From: Dasypus novemcinctus
Taxonomy: Eukaryota > Chordata > Mammalia > Cingulata > Dasypodidae
Length of the DNA stretch: 64,000 nucleotides
Assembly: GCF_030445035.2 (NCBI RefSeq)
Contig: NC_080694.1
Coordinates: 72,121,147 to 72,185,146, forward strand
Direction: 5' to 3'
The notes under the pieces were generated by a model. That model had not been told where the DNA came from, searched no databases, and worked only from the letters and a program-made list of their open reading frames with translations. Of the stretch, positions 1 to 12,649 are shown piece by piece. The position numbers were made by a program, and so were the translations under genes. How positions within the stretch are numbered: position 1 is the stretch's first letter; each line of letters opens with the position of its first letter.

Positions 1-549
1 CCCACCTTAGGAGAAGTAGTAGTGACTACTGCCAAATAAGTTAAAGTATTTTCAGGAATCTTAGGACACCCAACTTGTGCCATAAGAGGTTGTGCTTGGT
101 TGCCCAATTTTTTAAGACCCTCCCCCCCCCCCCATGTAACTGGTTCAGCTCCTTGGGTAGTCTTAAGGGGGATGTTGGCCAATTGCAGGTTGAATGCTTC
201 CAGGCTTGGTACTGGGTTGTGCTGCAAATTACACCAGGCCATGGTATGGTTTTATGTGCTTTGCTGGAAGTCAAAGCTGTCCTCCCGGGGAGAGAACACA
301 TACATACCCTTGACCCCACACTAGTAAATTTACTGGATCATGTCAATTACCATTAGCTTCTTGTTCATCCAGGAGTTTGTATAACATTTTAGGATAAATT
401 TTTACAATTGGTATCTGAAAATGTCATTCTGCTGCTGTATAACTATCCTCATTGCACTTTAAAAAATTTAAAGTATGTAAGTCTATTTGTATGATGTCTT
501 TTTGACTAGTTGGACCTAACACCCTATTCCCCCTTTTCAGTTTTGTAAA

Positions 550-2200
550 CATAGTTTTAAGGTGGAATGAATTTATTCTGAAAAAAAAATTGTTAACATA
601 ATATTGTTAATATAATGAAATAGGTTTAAAACCACTGTTTTTTTAGTTAGATTTTTGTTATTAGGCTAGGATAGATGATTGGGTTATATACAGCTTTGGG
701 AAGGCATTGTAAAATTTACTGTTGGCTTGTTCACATATGAATGCATGCTGGCTTGACTTGCTAGAGGAGATATTAGAGAAAGTTTTAGCAAGTTTGAAAA
801 CAAAGTGATAGTGACATTATTGGATATTAATTTTTGTGATAAACTAACAATATGTAGGGTTGCAGCATACAGCATCAATGTAAGTTTAATTTATGTCAGC
901 TTACTATTATATATTACCCTGTGGTAGCTTTTAATGTGAATTGGACAAGTATGAGTTAAAGTATTTACTCTGTGGTTGCTTTTAGTGTAAATTAGGCAAG
1001 TATATGTTAAAGCATTTCCTTTTTGATTTTTAGGTAGAGAGGTTATTTATATATATTTTTTCTGATAATAGTTAAAACTATGATTAACAACTATATTATT
1101 TAATATTATGTTGGAACATTATTAAATATTTTTTAGGAATTTTATATACTCTAAGTATTTATATGACTTTTTTACTAATACAACTTTAACAGAGAGTTAA
1201 ATTGTTAAATTTATAACACTTTTAAGTATTGTTCATATAACTTATAACATATTAAATGAACTTAACTATTTTATTTTTTAAGGTAAAAGAACAAATACTT
1301 TGCAAAAGCTTGAAATAAAAGGCATTTTACAGGATTTAACTTTGAGAAAGCATGTTTGAACATTATGTTCCTTTAAAAGTAATAAGACTTGTTTTTTTTA
1401 GACCTATCAAATCTTACTTAACTTTATCCACAAAAATTCCTTTTCTGCACACTTTCTGCACTTTCTGTATTCAGTGAGGTTTTTTCCCAAATATTACTCT
1501 TTCTTAATAATGAGTTATTTTATCTTAGCACAAAATTATTTTCTGTTTACTTAATAATTAAAACACATTCTATACATCCTATATACATGAGTTACAAAAA
1601 TGATTTTGGAAGTTGTTTTTAAACAAACTTCTTACAACATACAATTACCATCAATACTAAACAAACATCAAAATAATGATTCAACTTGGTTGTATAGAAA
1701 TATAACTTTTATTTTTCTCAAATACCTAGTAGCATGCAATACTGGACAGTTTTAAGTTGAGAAGGGGTGGCTGGCTGCTAATAAGTTTTCCTGTTATGAA
1801 GTTGTCTTTTGTTATTATTATCAATTTAATTTCTGTTTAATAATGACATCTTGGAATTAGTTATTTAAACACTTCAATTCAAACAATGCTTTTACAAACT
1901 TCTTATGATTATTCATAACCATATAGACTATAATTCCTTTATCTTAAGACAATTTTACCTTCACAGAACAAATTTTTTCATTGAATGCTACTACAATAAT
2001 TCCTCAACCTTGCCATATGCATTCAATTATTCTGCAAATTTCTATTTTGAGCTCATGAAAACTAGCCATTTTATTTTAGGAGAAAACACACTTTTCTTCA
2101 CATTGACATCGAACAAACAGACAAACACAAAAACAATTATAACACACCAATGGAAACATAAAGTTTAAAATTTGACTTACAATTCTAGGTTTAGAGTTTC
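550..2200. other. AT-rich stretch inside the class II fossil, no recognisable gene
   Basis: Very A+T-rich sequence lies between the integrase-like and gag-like regions. I see no retroviral motif and no convincing coding region in it. It could be strongly decayed retroviral body or unrelated sequence that replaced it. A 51-bp tandem duplication (916-1017) lies inside it. Confidence 0.5.
916..1017. repeat. 51-bp imperfect tandem duplication
   Basis: Two adjacent units, 916-966 and 967-1017, share CTGTGGT(A/T)GCTTTTA, then GGCAAGTAT or GGACAAGTAT, and GTTAAAG(T/C)ATTT. The copies differ at about nine positions. There are only two units and no further copies on either side. Confidence 0.8.
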
Positions 2201-2610
2201 CAGAACTTAAAATCTAAGGTTCCCTTGACAGGGAATTATGGACAAAATGTCATTACTGTTTGAAGCATTGTAATAAATTTGTTCATCTTTCACTTTACAG
2301 TTAGCTGCTTTCAATAGTTGTTGTAAAGTATGGAGTAGATCTCCTGTTGCTTTTATACTGTATTTCCCATATTATACTAGTGTCTGTGGCCAGCTTACCT
2401 CTCTCAGGGCAACTGATGTCCTGTCTGTGCAGGATGCATAGTCTAGACCAATTTCACTACACAGACACGTTCCTATGACTGATCCCAGTGAGCAGCTTAC
2501 ATCAAGGGCAGCTGTGATCACCGGCCGCAATGAATATCCAGACTGTAGTTAAACTGGGCTATTTCCAGGGGCCATCCTGAAAAATTCCCCTCAGCTACGG
2601 GAAAACTCAG

Positions 2611-2630
2611 CTGTCCCATGTTGGGCACCA
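2611..2630 (-). other. Retroviral primer binding site, tRNA-Lys type
   Basis: The minus strand reads TGGTGCCCAACATGGGAC, which differs by eye at three of 18 positions from the lysine tRNA primer site TGGCGCCCAACGTGGGGC used by betaretroviruses and ERVK elements. It lies directly inside the LTR edge, where a primer site belongs. Confidence 0.65.
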
Positions 2631-2632
2631 AT

Positions 2633-2984
2633 TGCCACAATAATGAAAGACTCACACACCAAAACTCATACACAAGGAGGGCCCAGTCTGGTTTATTTCT
2701 CTTGCTTATATATCATGTATTTTAGGATTCAACCAAGGGCTATTGTTAAAGTTAAATTTCTCAAGGATGTTTAGTCTTGGAACAGGAAACCTTGTCCCTA
2801 GATGTACAACCTATTTAGCAGCAGAAAATGCAAGAGGAAGCCATTTTCAAACCTCAGGGGAAAAGAGGTAGCTTGTGCAGAGATAAGCAAGGACAGAGCT
2901 ATTTTTGCTCTGAACCAAGAAAAAATGGGCTTTTATAAATCATTTAACCATGCCCTTGCCAAGGTGGTGGAACTAATCCCCACA
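2633..2984 (-). repeat. LTR of the class II retroviral fossil (5' LTR)
   Basis: On the plus strand the segment starts TGCCACAATAATG and ends CCCCACA, so in sense orientation it runs TGTGGGG...GTGGCA with the TG...CA ends expected of an LTR. In sense orientation a TATATAAG box (about 2705-2714) is followed by an AATAAA signal (2692-2697), as in compact IAP-like LTRs. The primer binding site starts two bases inside the internal edge. The outer flank begins atcact, a candidate 6-bp target duplication that cannot be tested because the partner LTR is outside the window. Confidence 0.6.
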
Positions 2985-3997
2985 ATCACTCACTCTGAGC
3001 TTATTTTCTCATCAGCTAACTGCCTCCCCTGACTGCATCATTAATTCATGCTGCCAGCATCAGCCAGAAATTGTACAACTTTACGCTCTTACTTGTTCAA
3101 ATGCTCTCACATCTTATTTGTCGTTGAATCGCATATACATGGCTGTGCCTGGTATCAAGAACTTCTACATTCACCTACCTAAGGAATGGGATTTCTTATC
3201 ACATACCAGCATTCAGTCTCTTCCCTCCTCAAACCACCTTGCAGTTCCATGAAAGTGCTCTCTACTACCTTCATGGTTTACTCCTGCTGACTTCAACCTA
3301 AAAAAACTGTTCTCCCTTGGTGCCCTTCCTTTCTCACCCAACTATTACCAGGCCTGCAGGGCTCAGTTAACATTTTACCCTGCCCCACCATGAAGCTATC
3401 CATGAACATTCAACTCCTTGTATTTTATATCTTCTGAAATATGTAGAGTGATCAAGCCTTTAAGCTTGGATAACATCTGAAGATGTTTTCTGATGTTTCC
3501 TGCATAAGTTAGTTGTCTATTCTCAATCATATTCATTGAGAAAAGGGACCATGTTATCTCCCCCCCCAAGTTATAAGTTTATTTTTAAAAATATCACCCC
3601 ACTTATAACATTTTCCTCCTTACTCATCACTTCCTTAACAGAAAAACAAAATTGGGGAGGGGGAATATAATATCTTTGCAGATTGACTCACTTTTTGAGA
3701 AGCCATGAATGATAATGATGACTCAAAAGCCCCTAGTTTTATTTCTTAATTTTCTAGTACAATATTGAGTTATTATAGTCAGTGGTTATAATTCTCTATA
3801 GGGTATCCTTAGCCCAAGTACTAGATAAACTAAAACCACCCAACTGCCCATAGACCTGAAGAGTAGTGCAAGCAGTTGCTGCCTTAATGATAAAACCCAA
3901 ATCTGATGAGGCTTTTCTGGCCATGAGTCTTTAATACCAACCTCTTCTTCTCCATGTCACCCTCACTTTGAGTCTTGTTCTTTCTCTTCCTCTAGAT
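2985..3997. other. Intergenic stretch, nothing recognised
   Basis: Ordinary single-copy-looking mammalian sequence with no coding region, RNA gene or repeat family that I recognise. Confidence 0.5.
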
Positions 3998-4190
3998 CAG
4001 GGGTTCTTAACAAAGGTTCTGTGAGCTGGAATTGAAGTTAAAAAAAGACAATATTCTTGTGGGGATGCGTTGGTGCAGGTGTGACCTATTTATTAAATGA
4101 TACACAGTGTAGTGTGGACTTAGAAAGTGGTCCATGGTTTTCACCTGACTGGCAAATGGGTCCATGGAACAAAAAGGTGAAGAGCCCCTG
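3998..4190 (+). mobile_element. Non-autonomous hAT-Charlie-type DNA transposon (MITE)
   Basis: The element begins CAGGGGTTCTTAAC and ends GTGAAGAGCCCCTG, giving imperfect terminal inverted repeats of about 14 bp (12 matches). The flanking 8-bp words are ctctagat and gtctaaag, both built on the TCTAGA-like core preferred by Charlie-type hAT elements, though they are not identical. At 193 bp with no open reading frame it is a typical deletion derivative. Orientation is arbitrary and I do not assign a subfamily. Confidence 0.65.
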
Positions 4191-5100
<910 letters not shown>

Positions 5101-5280
5101 TAGTGCTTTTCAAACTTCATTGTGCATAATAGTCACCTGGAGGGCTAGTTAAATCACAGATTTCTAGGCTTCATGCCAGAGATTCTGATTTAGTAGGTCT
5201 GAGGTGGGACAGGAGAATTTGCATTTCTAACATGTTGGCAGGTAATGCTGATACTCCTAGTTTGCTGAGTAGAATTCAAA
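5101..5280 (+). mobile_element. MER5A hAT-Charlie element
   Basis: The sequence tracks the MER5A consensus as I remember it: caaacttcattgtgcat, then cacctggagggctagttaaa, gattctgatttagtaggtct, and gagaatttgcatttctaaca. The 3' terminal repeat has decayed. This is an old eutherian element that predates the neighbouring retroviral insertion. Confidence 0.85.
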
Positions 5281-5454
5281 TATAGGGCATCCTATCAACC
5301 ATAGCTCTGCCACTGTTCTTTTCTTTCCCACTTTTCCATTACCCTTCCTTTTTATTGGAAACTGGAGGATTCTGCAGCTCCTAAAAGATTAAAACTTCTC
5401 ATCTTCCATTATCTTTTCAGAACAAAACTTCTTTTACCTCAGGGAGGGCCATAC

Positions 5455-6056
5455 TGAAGCAGGCTAGTAAGATAGTGAATCAATAGATGTATCTGGAACC
5501 TGGCAAGTACACATGAATGTCGATACCTCCAAGATGGCTGCTGGAAGACCCTCCCCCAAGATTCTGCCACTCAGAAGAAGACTTCCTGCAGAACTAGGAG
5601 TATCCACAGGTATTCCCCCAAAGACTTTATCATTGGGCCCTCTTGGGAGATTGATGGGGGAAATTAGCAGTCAAAGTGGTGAACAGCTAGAATTCCTCCA
5701 CTGCCATTAACAAAGGGGTGGAATAATTAGCAGTTTAAAAAGTGGCACCAGGGCTGAGTTCACCCTCAAATGCTCCTCACTTGTGGACCCTTGCTCCAGC
5801 TGCTTCTCCCCGACTTGAATTACCACACAAGTAAAGCCTGGGCATTTATAACCTATAATGGGAAATTATAGCCTGTAAGTCAGCCCTCTTTATCACTTTT
5901 CAGACCCCTCCTCTCTACCTGGAACCTCTGCTCTGTTATTTTCTTCCATTTCTCTTTCCTCCCTGCCTGAATAAAGTACTGGCCTAACTCACCCAATGTG
6001 CTCTTGAAATTCATTTCTCCAGCATAATCAAATAACCTAAATGAAATCCAGTAACA
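5455..6056 (+). repeat. 5' LTR of the class I fossil
   Basis: It starts TGAAGCAGGCTAG and ends ATCCAGTAACA, and pairs with 10300-10902. A polyadenylation signal AATAAA lies at 5970-5975, about 85 bp from the end. A landmark shared by both copies is AAGATGGCTGCTGGAAGACC. Confidence 0.9.
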
Positions 6057-6060
6057 TATT

Positions 6061-6078
6061 TGGTGAGCCAGTCCAGAA
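6061..6078 (+). other. Candidate primer binding site of the class I fossil
   Basis: TGGTGAGCCAGTCCAGAA begins four bases after the 5' LTR. Position and the leading TGG fit a tRNA primer site, but I cannot match it confidently to a particular tRNA. Confidence 0.45.
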
Positions 6079-7739
6079 GGTAATTGGTGAGTGAAACTAT
6101 AGCCTACAGCTTGTTTAATACCTTCCTTTGTTTCTCTATTTTAAATGGGTTCTCCTATGAAGCCCCAAAGGTCATAATCCTAGGAGGGAAGGGGTTGGGG
6201 CTCAGGAATTCTCTGTGTCTGCATCATGTGCTTAGGCTTATAAAATCTGACCCCAGCCAGGATGACTGGGTAATAGGGCAATGGCTTAAATCATGGCCCT
6301 GCCAAGACAGGGGTCGCCCAGGAGAACACCCGGCCCAGCAAAGCTTTTTCAAGTGATTTTAGCAGCCAGGGTCTTTGTCCTCAGGCCTTTCTGCCATTGT
6401 CTTCTTCAGCCCTCTCCCCTCAGAGGCAGCATGGCAGTGCAGAAAGCCCCAGGGTCTTACCTCCCCACTGGGTCCACACCTTTGCAAGCAACTTTCCTAT
6501 CTGACCACACCCTGCTATGTGGGGGAATGAGGTAAGAAGGCAACAGGCAGAGCCAGTATGATGCTGGGCAGTTCCCTTTCCCAGGGGTGTCACAGGCCAG
6601 GATACCCTTGCACTTTCTAAACTTTATCCATGTTTTACCTTCCTTACTACTTGCTACTGAATTTCTCTTTACAAGTTTGTGTTAGAATGCTTTGGTCTGT
6701 TTTAAAAAGTGTGAAAATGAAAAATGCCTTTGTTTAGCAAGGAAGCTATTGCCTCAGGGCCCCAAAGCCTATTAGCTAGAGCAATTAACCTCTAATCACT
6801 TAATGGCCTTTTGATGACTGGTTTAACTGGGAAATTATTGTCATAATTTAATAAAGTCATAGAACTAATACTGCATCTAAAATTTCTGGAAGGATAGGAG
6901 GAAGGAGCACCTTTGGCTTGGCAACTTCAGGTTGAAATCTACTCAGCCTATTCCCCAAGTCCAGGACTGCCCAAGAAATGCCTGGCAGAAGGAGCTCTAT
7001 GATTCCCTGTGGTGGCAGGAATCAGAGAGCAGCCAAAGATTTCCTGAGATTAACTCAGGAACTTCTGTTTGGGTAAGTCAGTCTCAGACTCTGGAAAGTG
7101 GGGGTGCTAAGAACCAGAGCAGGAAATGGAATGGCCCCTATTCCTTGGGCCCATCCATTCAGAGAGCAGCCAAATATCTCCTGGGACAAATGTCTCAGGT
7201 ACTTTGATTTGGGACCACTGCTCAGGCCTCCCAGTCAGCTTGGGCTCATTTATATAATATCCAGAATCAGATACCCCCAAGACCTACTCATAAAGATGCT
7301 TGTGGGCCAGTCAAGTCCTGCAATAAAAATTCTCAGGATCCTGAGACAGGGCTTCAGCTCCAAAATATTGGAGCAATGAATTTTTGTCAGACTAGGACTC
7401 TGGGATGCCAGACAGTCGACTTAAGTGTGCTTCTTCATTCTTCCTAGAATAATGGGTGCCATTTCTAGCCTACCAACAAACTCCCCATAGGAATCTCTTA
7501 GGAATCAGGAAATTCTGCCTACTGCTGGTCCATGTGGCCACAATAGAGCCAAGAGCACCCTCTGTATAGGACCCTGAATTCCAGTTAAATCAGTGTAAGA
7601 AATGAGAACAGATAGATCTGAGGCCCAGAAACCTCATGTCATGTCTCCTTAAAGAAATGAGGAAATAAACCTCAAACTTCTCAGTTTAAATTAAGTTGTG
7701 CCTATAAAAGGTGTGAATAGGGATCAAGAAAAGAAACCT

Positions 7740-7959
7740 GGGTGGACTGTGGGAGAGTGTGGGCTATGGTGTGGACCATTGACCATGAGGTGCAACGGTG
7801 CTCAGAGATGTATTCACCAAGTGCACTGAATTCCTCATGATGATGGAGGAGGTTGTTGTTATGGGGGGAGGAGTGGGGTGAGGGGGGTGGGGATATATGA
7901 GGACCTCATATTTTTCGAATGTAACATTAAAAAAATGAAGACAAAAATAAAAATAAAAA
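7740..7959 (+). mobile_element. 5'-truncated L1 3' end nested in the class I fossil
   Basis: About 220 bp of the L1 3' UTR seen throughout the window (gggctatggtgtggaccatt, cctcatgatgatggaggagg), ending in an A-rich tail. It is flanked by the perfect 11-bp repeat aaaagaaacct (7729-7739 and 7960-7970), the mark of target-primed reverse transcription. It therefore entered after the retrovirus. Confidence 0.9.
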
Positions 7960-10290
7960 AAAAGAAACCTCATCAATTAAGGTCAAAGAGTTCCTAGAAA
8001 TGCTAAAAGTATAAAATTCTTCTGTTTTAATGTGTTCATATCCTTGTGTTCAACTTTGAAACCTGTGTTTTAAATTTCCTAGTTTGCTTGTGCCTAGGAA
8101 ATCAGATTTGGGGTTCATCTGTTACAAATTGGATAATGGTAAAAAGTAACCTAAAAATAAATCTTTAAATGTCACTACTGTCTTGCTAGTAGGTTTAATG
8201 CATAAATCACAAGTAGAATTTATTTAATTGCTAGAAAAGCAAGAAAGAAACTTTACAAAGTTGTTACTAATAAGTTCTTGAAGACAGGGGCCACCACTGG
8301 CTCACAGGTAGCCAGTTAATTAAATACCAGGCTCAATTACTAGAAACCACTGAAATGCAAATAAGGGAGTGTTAGAGTCTCAACCCAGCCACCCTACTAC
8401 TGGTAGAGAGCCCAAAGTCAAATCCTGAGGGGCCCCTTATCCACTCCTACCTTGAAACTCTTAACCAAAACTACATAAGCAGGCCAGGTTTTAAAAATGA
8501 GCCTCTTGTATACCCAGACATTTAATGGTTCACAGATGGAAGCATTTTTATTAAAAAAGGAATTAAAAGGGCAGGCTATGCAGTGGTTTCTCAATTTGAA
8601 ACCTTAGAGACCAAAGCTCCTCCCCCTGGGACTTCAGCCCAGAAGGCAGAGCTGATTGACCTTACCTGAAGTTTAAAGCTAGCAGCCAGGAAATGGGTTA
8701 ATATTTATACAGACTCTAAATATGCTTTCCTTGTCCTTTATGCTCACTCTGCTGTATAGCAAATGAGGCTTCCTTACTAACAGTAGGTCACCTATTAAGC
8801 ACAAGCAAGAAAGCCTAGACTTACTAAAAGCTGTATAGTTACCTCAAGAAATAGTAGTTATGCTTTGTCCAGGGCATGAGAGAACAGACACTGCTATAGC
8901 AAAGGAAATGCTTGAGCTGATGCAGCTGCTAAAGCAGCATCACAAACCCAGGTTTCCCTCCTACCCCTTATTCCAGCATCTGTACCAGTACTTAAAAGTT
9001 CCACAGTATACCCAGGATGAACCAACCAGGGCAGTTAGTCTAGTATTCACCCTGGAGGCTGATGGGTGACTTGTTAAGAATACTCAAGTCTACCTGCTAG
9101 GAGCAGTGCAGTGGAAAGCCCATCATGGACTTCAATAAGCCACCCATCTAGGGAAGGATGCCCTATCCAGCTTAGCCAATGGGTTCTCTGGAAAACAAAG
9201 TCTGGTGAAGACAGTCAAATAAATTATCAGGAGTTGCCCCTGTGCACAATTAATACTCAGACAATGGGAAGCTTAATTATCCTCCCCCCTTAAATTCCCC
9301 CATCTAGAGATGGGGATCATACACTGGAGAGGACTGGCAAACCACATGCCAGCCTACCAGAGTTTAGTGTTTTCCCACCAGAAAGGAAATGCCAAATAAT
9401 TTAGCTAAGACCCGCTTCAGCTTAGCGCCTTTGAAATAGCCCATAAGCAATCTTTCCTCACCCAGGACCTGCAAACCAGGATCTGATCAAAACTTAGCAA
9501 GAAAATGAGACTCATTTTCAATTAGAGCCAAACTATAAAGAAATTTACTCTATAGTTCTGACCATCACCACAGCTATTAAAATTAAAGGAATTTCCAGCT
9601 TGGTGCATTAATCCTGAGTGAATCCAGTTGCCCAAGAATATGCCAGCTATCCAGAAGCACCTGATGGGACACACGAGTGCCAGTCATTGAAAGGCCTGAA
9701 ATACCTCTTCAAGAAACAACTAAGTAATGACAAAGTCAACTTTTCCCTCTAATTCTAGCCTAAATGCCTACTGCTGGGGGCGGGGAGGGGGGGGGGAAAC
9801 AAACCAGACTTCCCTTTAAGAAAACTTGTCTGTTTTCATCTCCTTTAATATAACAGAAAGGACAATGCCTCTCTCCTACCATAGGAACTAGTATTAACAA
9901 TTATACCTAATTCTAGAATTTTTCTCTAGAATAACCAACAGCATAAAATAACTAAAGAAAAATACTGTTTCCCACCAACTTTGGGAAAATGCAGCCTTTG
10001 CAGACACCTGGCCGTTTCTACTTTTGTGGTCTGGCACTCTCTTAGTGGGACCATAAAATCTCAAAATTCTAATTAAATTTATTCCAGAATCAACATCTTT
10101 TTAGCCATGTGGGGAATTCATGCAGCTTAGTCCAGGATTCCAGATCCATCATCCTCTGAGATAGAATAGCAAGAGAATTCTACACCTTGTCAGGTAGGGC
10201 CTACAGCCCCTAACCAGCAGAAAGTAGCTACAGAAAAAAAGATCTTCTCCCTTTAGCACCCCTTTAAGGTTAAAGATGTAAAACTCTCTG

Positions 10291-10299
10291 AGGGGGGAA
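10291..10299 (+). other. Polypurine tract of the class I fossil
   Basis: AGGGGGGAA stands directly before the TG that opens the 3' LTR, the expected place for the plus-strand primer of reverse transcription. Confidence 0.8.
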
Positions 10300-10902
10300 T
10301 GAAGCAGGCTAGTAAGATAGAGTTTCAATAGATGTACCTGGAACCTAGGAAGAAGTCCACATGGACAATATCAACAACCCCAAGATGGCTGCTGGAAGAC
10401 CCTCCCCCAAGATTCTGCCACTCAGAAGACTTCCTCCAGAAACAGGAGTAGCTCCTGGTATTCCAAGGTCTTTATCATTGGGCCCTCTTGGGAGATTGAT
10501 GGGGGAAATTAGCAATCAAAGTGGTGAACACCTAGAACTCCTCCCCTGCAATTAGCAAAGAGGTGGAATAATTAGCAATTTAAAAAGCAGCACTGGGACT
10601 GAGTTCACTCTTGTGTGCTCTCTCACCTCTGGACCCATGCTCCAGCTGCTTCTCCCCCAATTGGATCACCATGCAAGTAAAACCTGGGAATTTATAACCT
10701 ACAATGGGAAATTGTAGTCTGTCAATCAGCCATCTTTATTACATTTCAGCCCCTTCCTCTCTACCTGGGACCCCTGCTCTGTTATTGTCTTCCATTTCTC
10801 TTTCCTCCTTTCCTGAATAAATTACTGGCCTAACTCACCCAGCGTGCTCTTGAAATTAGTTTCTCCAGTATAATCAAAGAACCTAAATGAAATCCAGTAA
10901 CA
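10300..10902 (+). repeat. 3' LTR of the class I fossil
   Basis: It matches 5455-6056 over its full length, with the same TGAAGCAGG start and CCAGTAACA end and an AATAAA signal near 10816. It is followed by atac, the second copy of the target duplication. Confidence 0.9.
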
Positions 10903-11039
10903 ATACCACTAACATTTTTGCATCTTCTCCCAGGTTGGATCTTCTTGATGTTTTGATCGAGTCCTCTCATTGCTATTCTATCCAAACCAGCGTATCATCT
11001 GGCTCTCACTCCAAGTAGGGCTCAGAATTGAGGTCATCT

Positions 11040-11640
11040 GAATAATATTCCAGCCTCTTGGAGTTGTGAGGCTTCTCTCTCCATCTCTAAAATTTCAGCC
11101 TTATAGTACCATTTTCTAATATCTATAGTGTGTCCCAGAGCGTTTTCTAGTTACTGCCCCACTTCCCTGCTGTTTATGGCACAATTCCTCAAAAAGCTCA
11201 TTGTCTCCATTACCCATTTTGGTATTTTCCAAGCTCATTTCTCTACATTCCATTCTTCCTTGAACCCACTTCAGTCAAGTTTTTGCTTTTATCATTCCTC
11301 TGAAATCACTTTTGTAAATATCAAACGTTAATTCTCAGTTGTTAAGTTACTTGACCTCTCAAGGGGATTTAACATGGTTGCTCCCCCTTCCTTTCTTCCC
11401 ACACTTTCTTTGCCTGGTTTGAAGGATGCCTAGCCCACTCCTGAGTTCAGTGCTCTCACCAGCAGTTCTTTACAGTCTCCTTTGCTGGATCCTTTTCTTT
11501 TTTGTTACCTCCATGTGGACCTCTTCTCTATCTTCCAGTACCATGCTTTAAAGATCTGTAATCAAATAACTCGAAATTTTATTTTTAATTCCAACTCTCA
11601 GCTAAACTTCAGATACAACTGTTTAACTTGCTATTAAATA
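11040..11640 (+). mobile_element. LINE-2 (L2) remnant, reverse transcriptase region
   Basis: The text follows the L2 ORF2 consensus as I recall it: tactgccccacttccctgct, then ccttgaacccacttcagtca, a decayed version of the acttgacctctc stretch, tttacagtctcctttgctgg, and tggacctcttctctatctt. It is decayed and has no open frame. It ends against the left edge of the ERV-L fossil. Confidence 0.75.
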
Positions 11641-11690
11641 CTTATACATGAATATATAGCAGCAATTTTTCCATGTATTAGTATTACACA

Positions 11691-12148
11691 GGTATTAGTC
11701 AGGGTTCTCTAGAGGAAAGAGAATCAACAAGAGATATCTGTCAATAGAATGGAATTCTATAAGAGTCTCTCACACAGCTCTGGGGATGCAGAAGTCCAGG
11801 CTTCTCAGGGAGGCTACAACCAGGGGCTGCAGTTAAAGTCCAATGAAGGTTCTTGACAAGTTCTGGGAGATGTTGGCTGTCCAAAGACAAGCTGGGAAAT
11901 TCTCTCAATGCTGGAATCACTTCCCCTTTTAAGGGATTCAACTGATTGAGTTAAGCATCACTAATTGCTGATGGCAATCTCCCTGACTGATGTAATTATA
12001 ACCAGTTATCTATGATTTACCACTGCAGTAAAGTCAGTGGTGACTAAAGTCAATAAACGCCCTTGTATTACAGTTAGCCCAGTGCTTGCTTGACCAAACT
12101 AACTGGTCAGTTACCTGTCTGTGTTGACACAATAATCTAACCATCACA
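11691..12148 (-). repeat. 3' LTR of the ERV-L fossil
   Basis: In sense (minus) orientation it begins TGTGATGGTTAGATTATTG and ends in CCCTGACTAAT, the layout of ERV-L/MLT2-type LTRs. It aligns with 17979-18420 over nearly its whole length, including the shared plus-strand block ggctgtccaaagacaagctg. Confidence 0.85.
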
Positions 12149-12226
12149 ATTCACCCTTGTCAACTCAGCAAGCATACACATTACTTTAAACCATACTTAG
12201 TCTCTAAGTAAAAACAATAACAGACA

Positions 12227-12228
<2 letters not shown>

Positions 12229-12292
<64 letters not shown>
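12229..12292. repeat. (AT)n microsatellite
   Basis: About 64 bp of uninterrupted AT dinucleotides lie just inside the 3' LTR of the ERV-L fossil. Such tracts can extrude as cruciforms and often vary in length between individuals. Confidence 0.97.
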
Positions 12293-12294
<2 letters not shown>

Positions 12295-12649
12295 CAGTCT
12301 AACAATGTTCAACTCTCCTGCATACAACTGGAAATGCTTTAATTACATACCAAACTGGGTGCAACTTCTTGGATAATATTCACTCTCAAACTTGGCATCC
12401 ATTGGCATGCAATGGATACAACTTGCTATATGATAAGGGGAAAATTTGGGGAAGAAGAAAAAGAATTTAGCTTTGTGTATGTATACAATTGTCATCATAA
12501 TGAAACAATGAAGAAAGATTCATGACCATTATAGTTCTTGTTTCTGTAACTGGTCACAATGACAAAATACATATTTATCACTACCTTCTTCCAATACCCA
12601 TTCCATGATTCCATTACCCTCAGCAAGAACTTCAGCTGGCCGTGGTTCT

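Larger units (their letters stand above)
1..2984 (-). mobile_element. Class II (ERVK/IAP-like, betaretrovirus-type) endogenous retrovirus fossil, 5' part
   Basis: Read on the minus strand, the order is 5' LTR (2633-2984), lysine-type primer binding site (2611-2630), leader with a splice-donor-like GAGAGGTAAG near 2395, a gag-like beginning near 2370-2240, and an integrase C-terminal region near 545-240. The integrase call rests on short residue matches to betaretroviral integrases (TLNFLKC followed by YTAAE, then VWGQGYVCV). The 3' part and second LTR lie beyond the left edge. The stretch between gag and integrase is far too short for a full gag-pro-pol and is unusually AT-rich. The element is clearly broken, with many breaks and large losses. 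Class II assignment is fairly secure from the primer site and integrase; the subfamily is unknown. Confidence 0.65.
5451..10906 (+). mobile_element. Class I (ERV1, gammaretrovirus-like) endogenous retrovirus fossil with both LTRs
   Basis: LTRs at 5455-6056 and 10300-10902 share the same TG...CA ends and are flanked by the 4-bp direct repeat atac (5451-5454 and 10903-10906). A 4-bp duplication is usual for class I elements. A candidate primer site follows the 5' LTR and a purine tract precedes the 3' LTR. Between them are traces of pol: an RNase H region near 8.5-8.9 kb (YTDSKYAF-type motif) and an integrase zinc-binding-like region near 9.1-9.25 kb. The internal part is only about 4.2 kb, so much is missing. 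It is broken, with many breaks. The LTRs differ by roughly one position in eight to ten by eye, suggesting tens of millions of years. An L1 fragment (7740-7959) inserted later. Confidence 0.85.
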
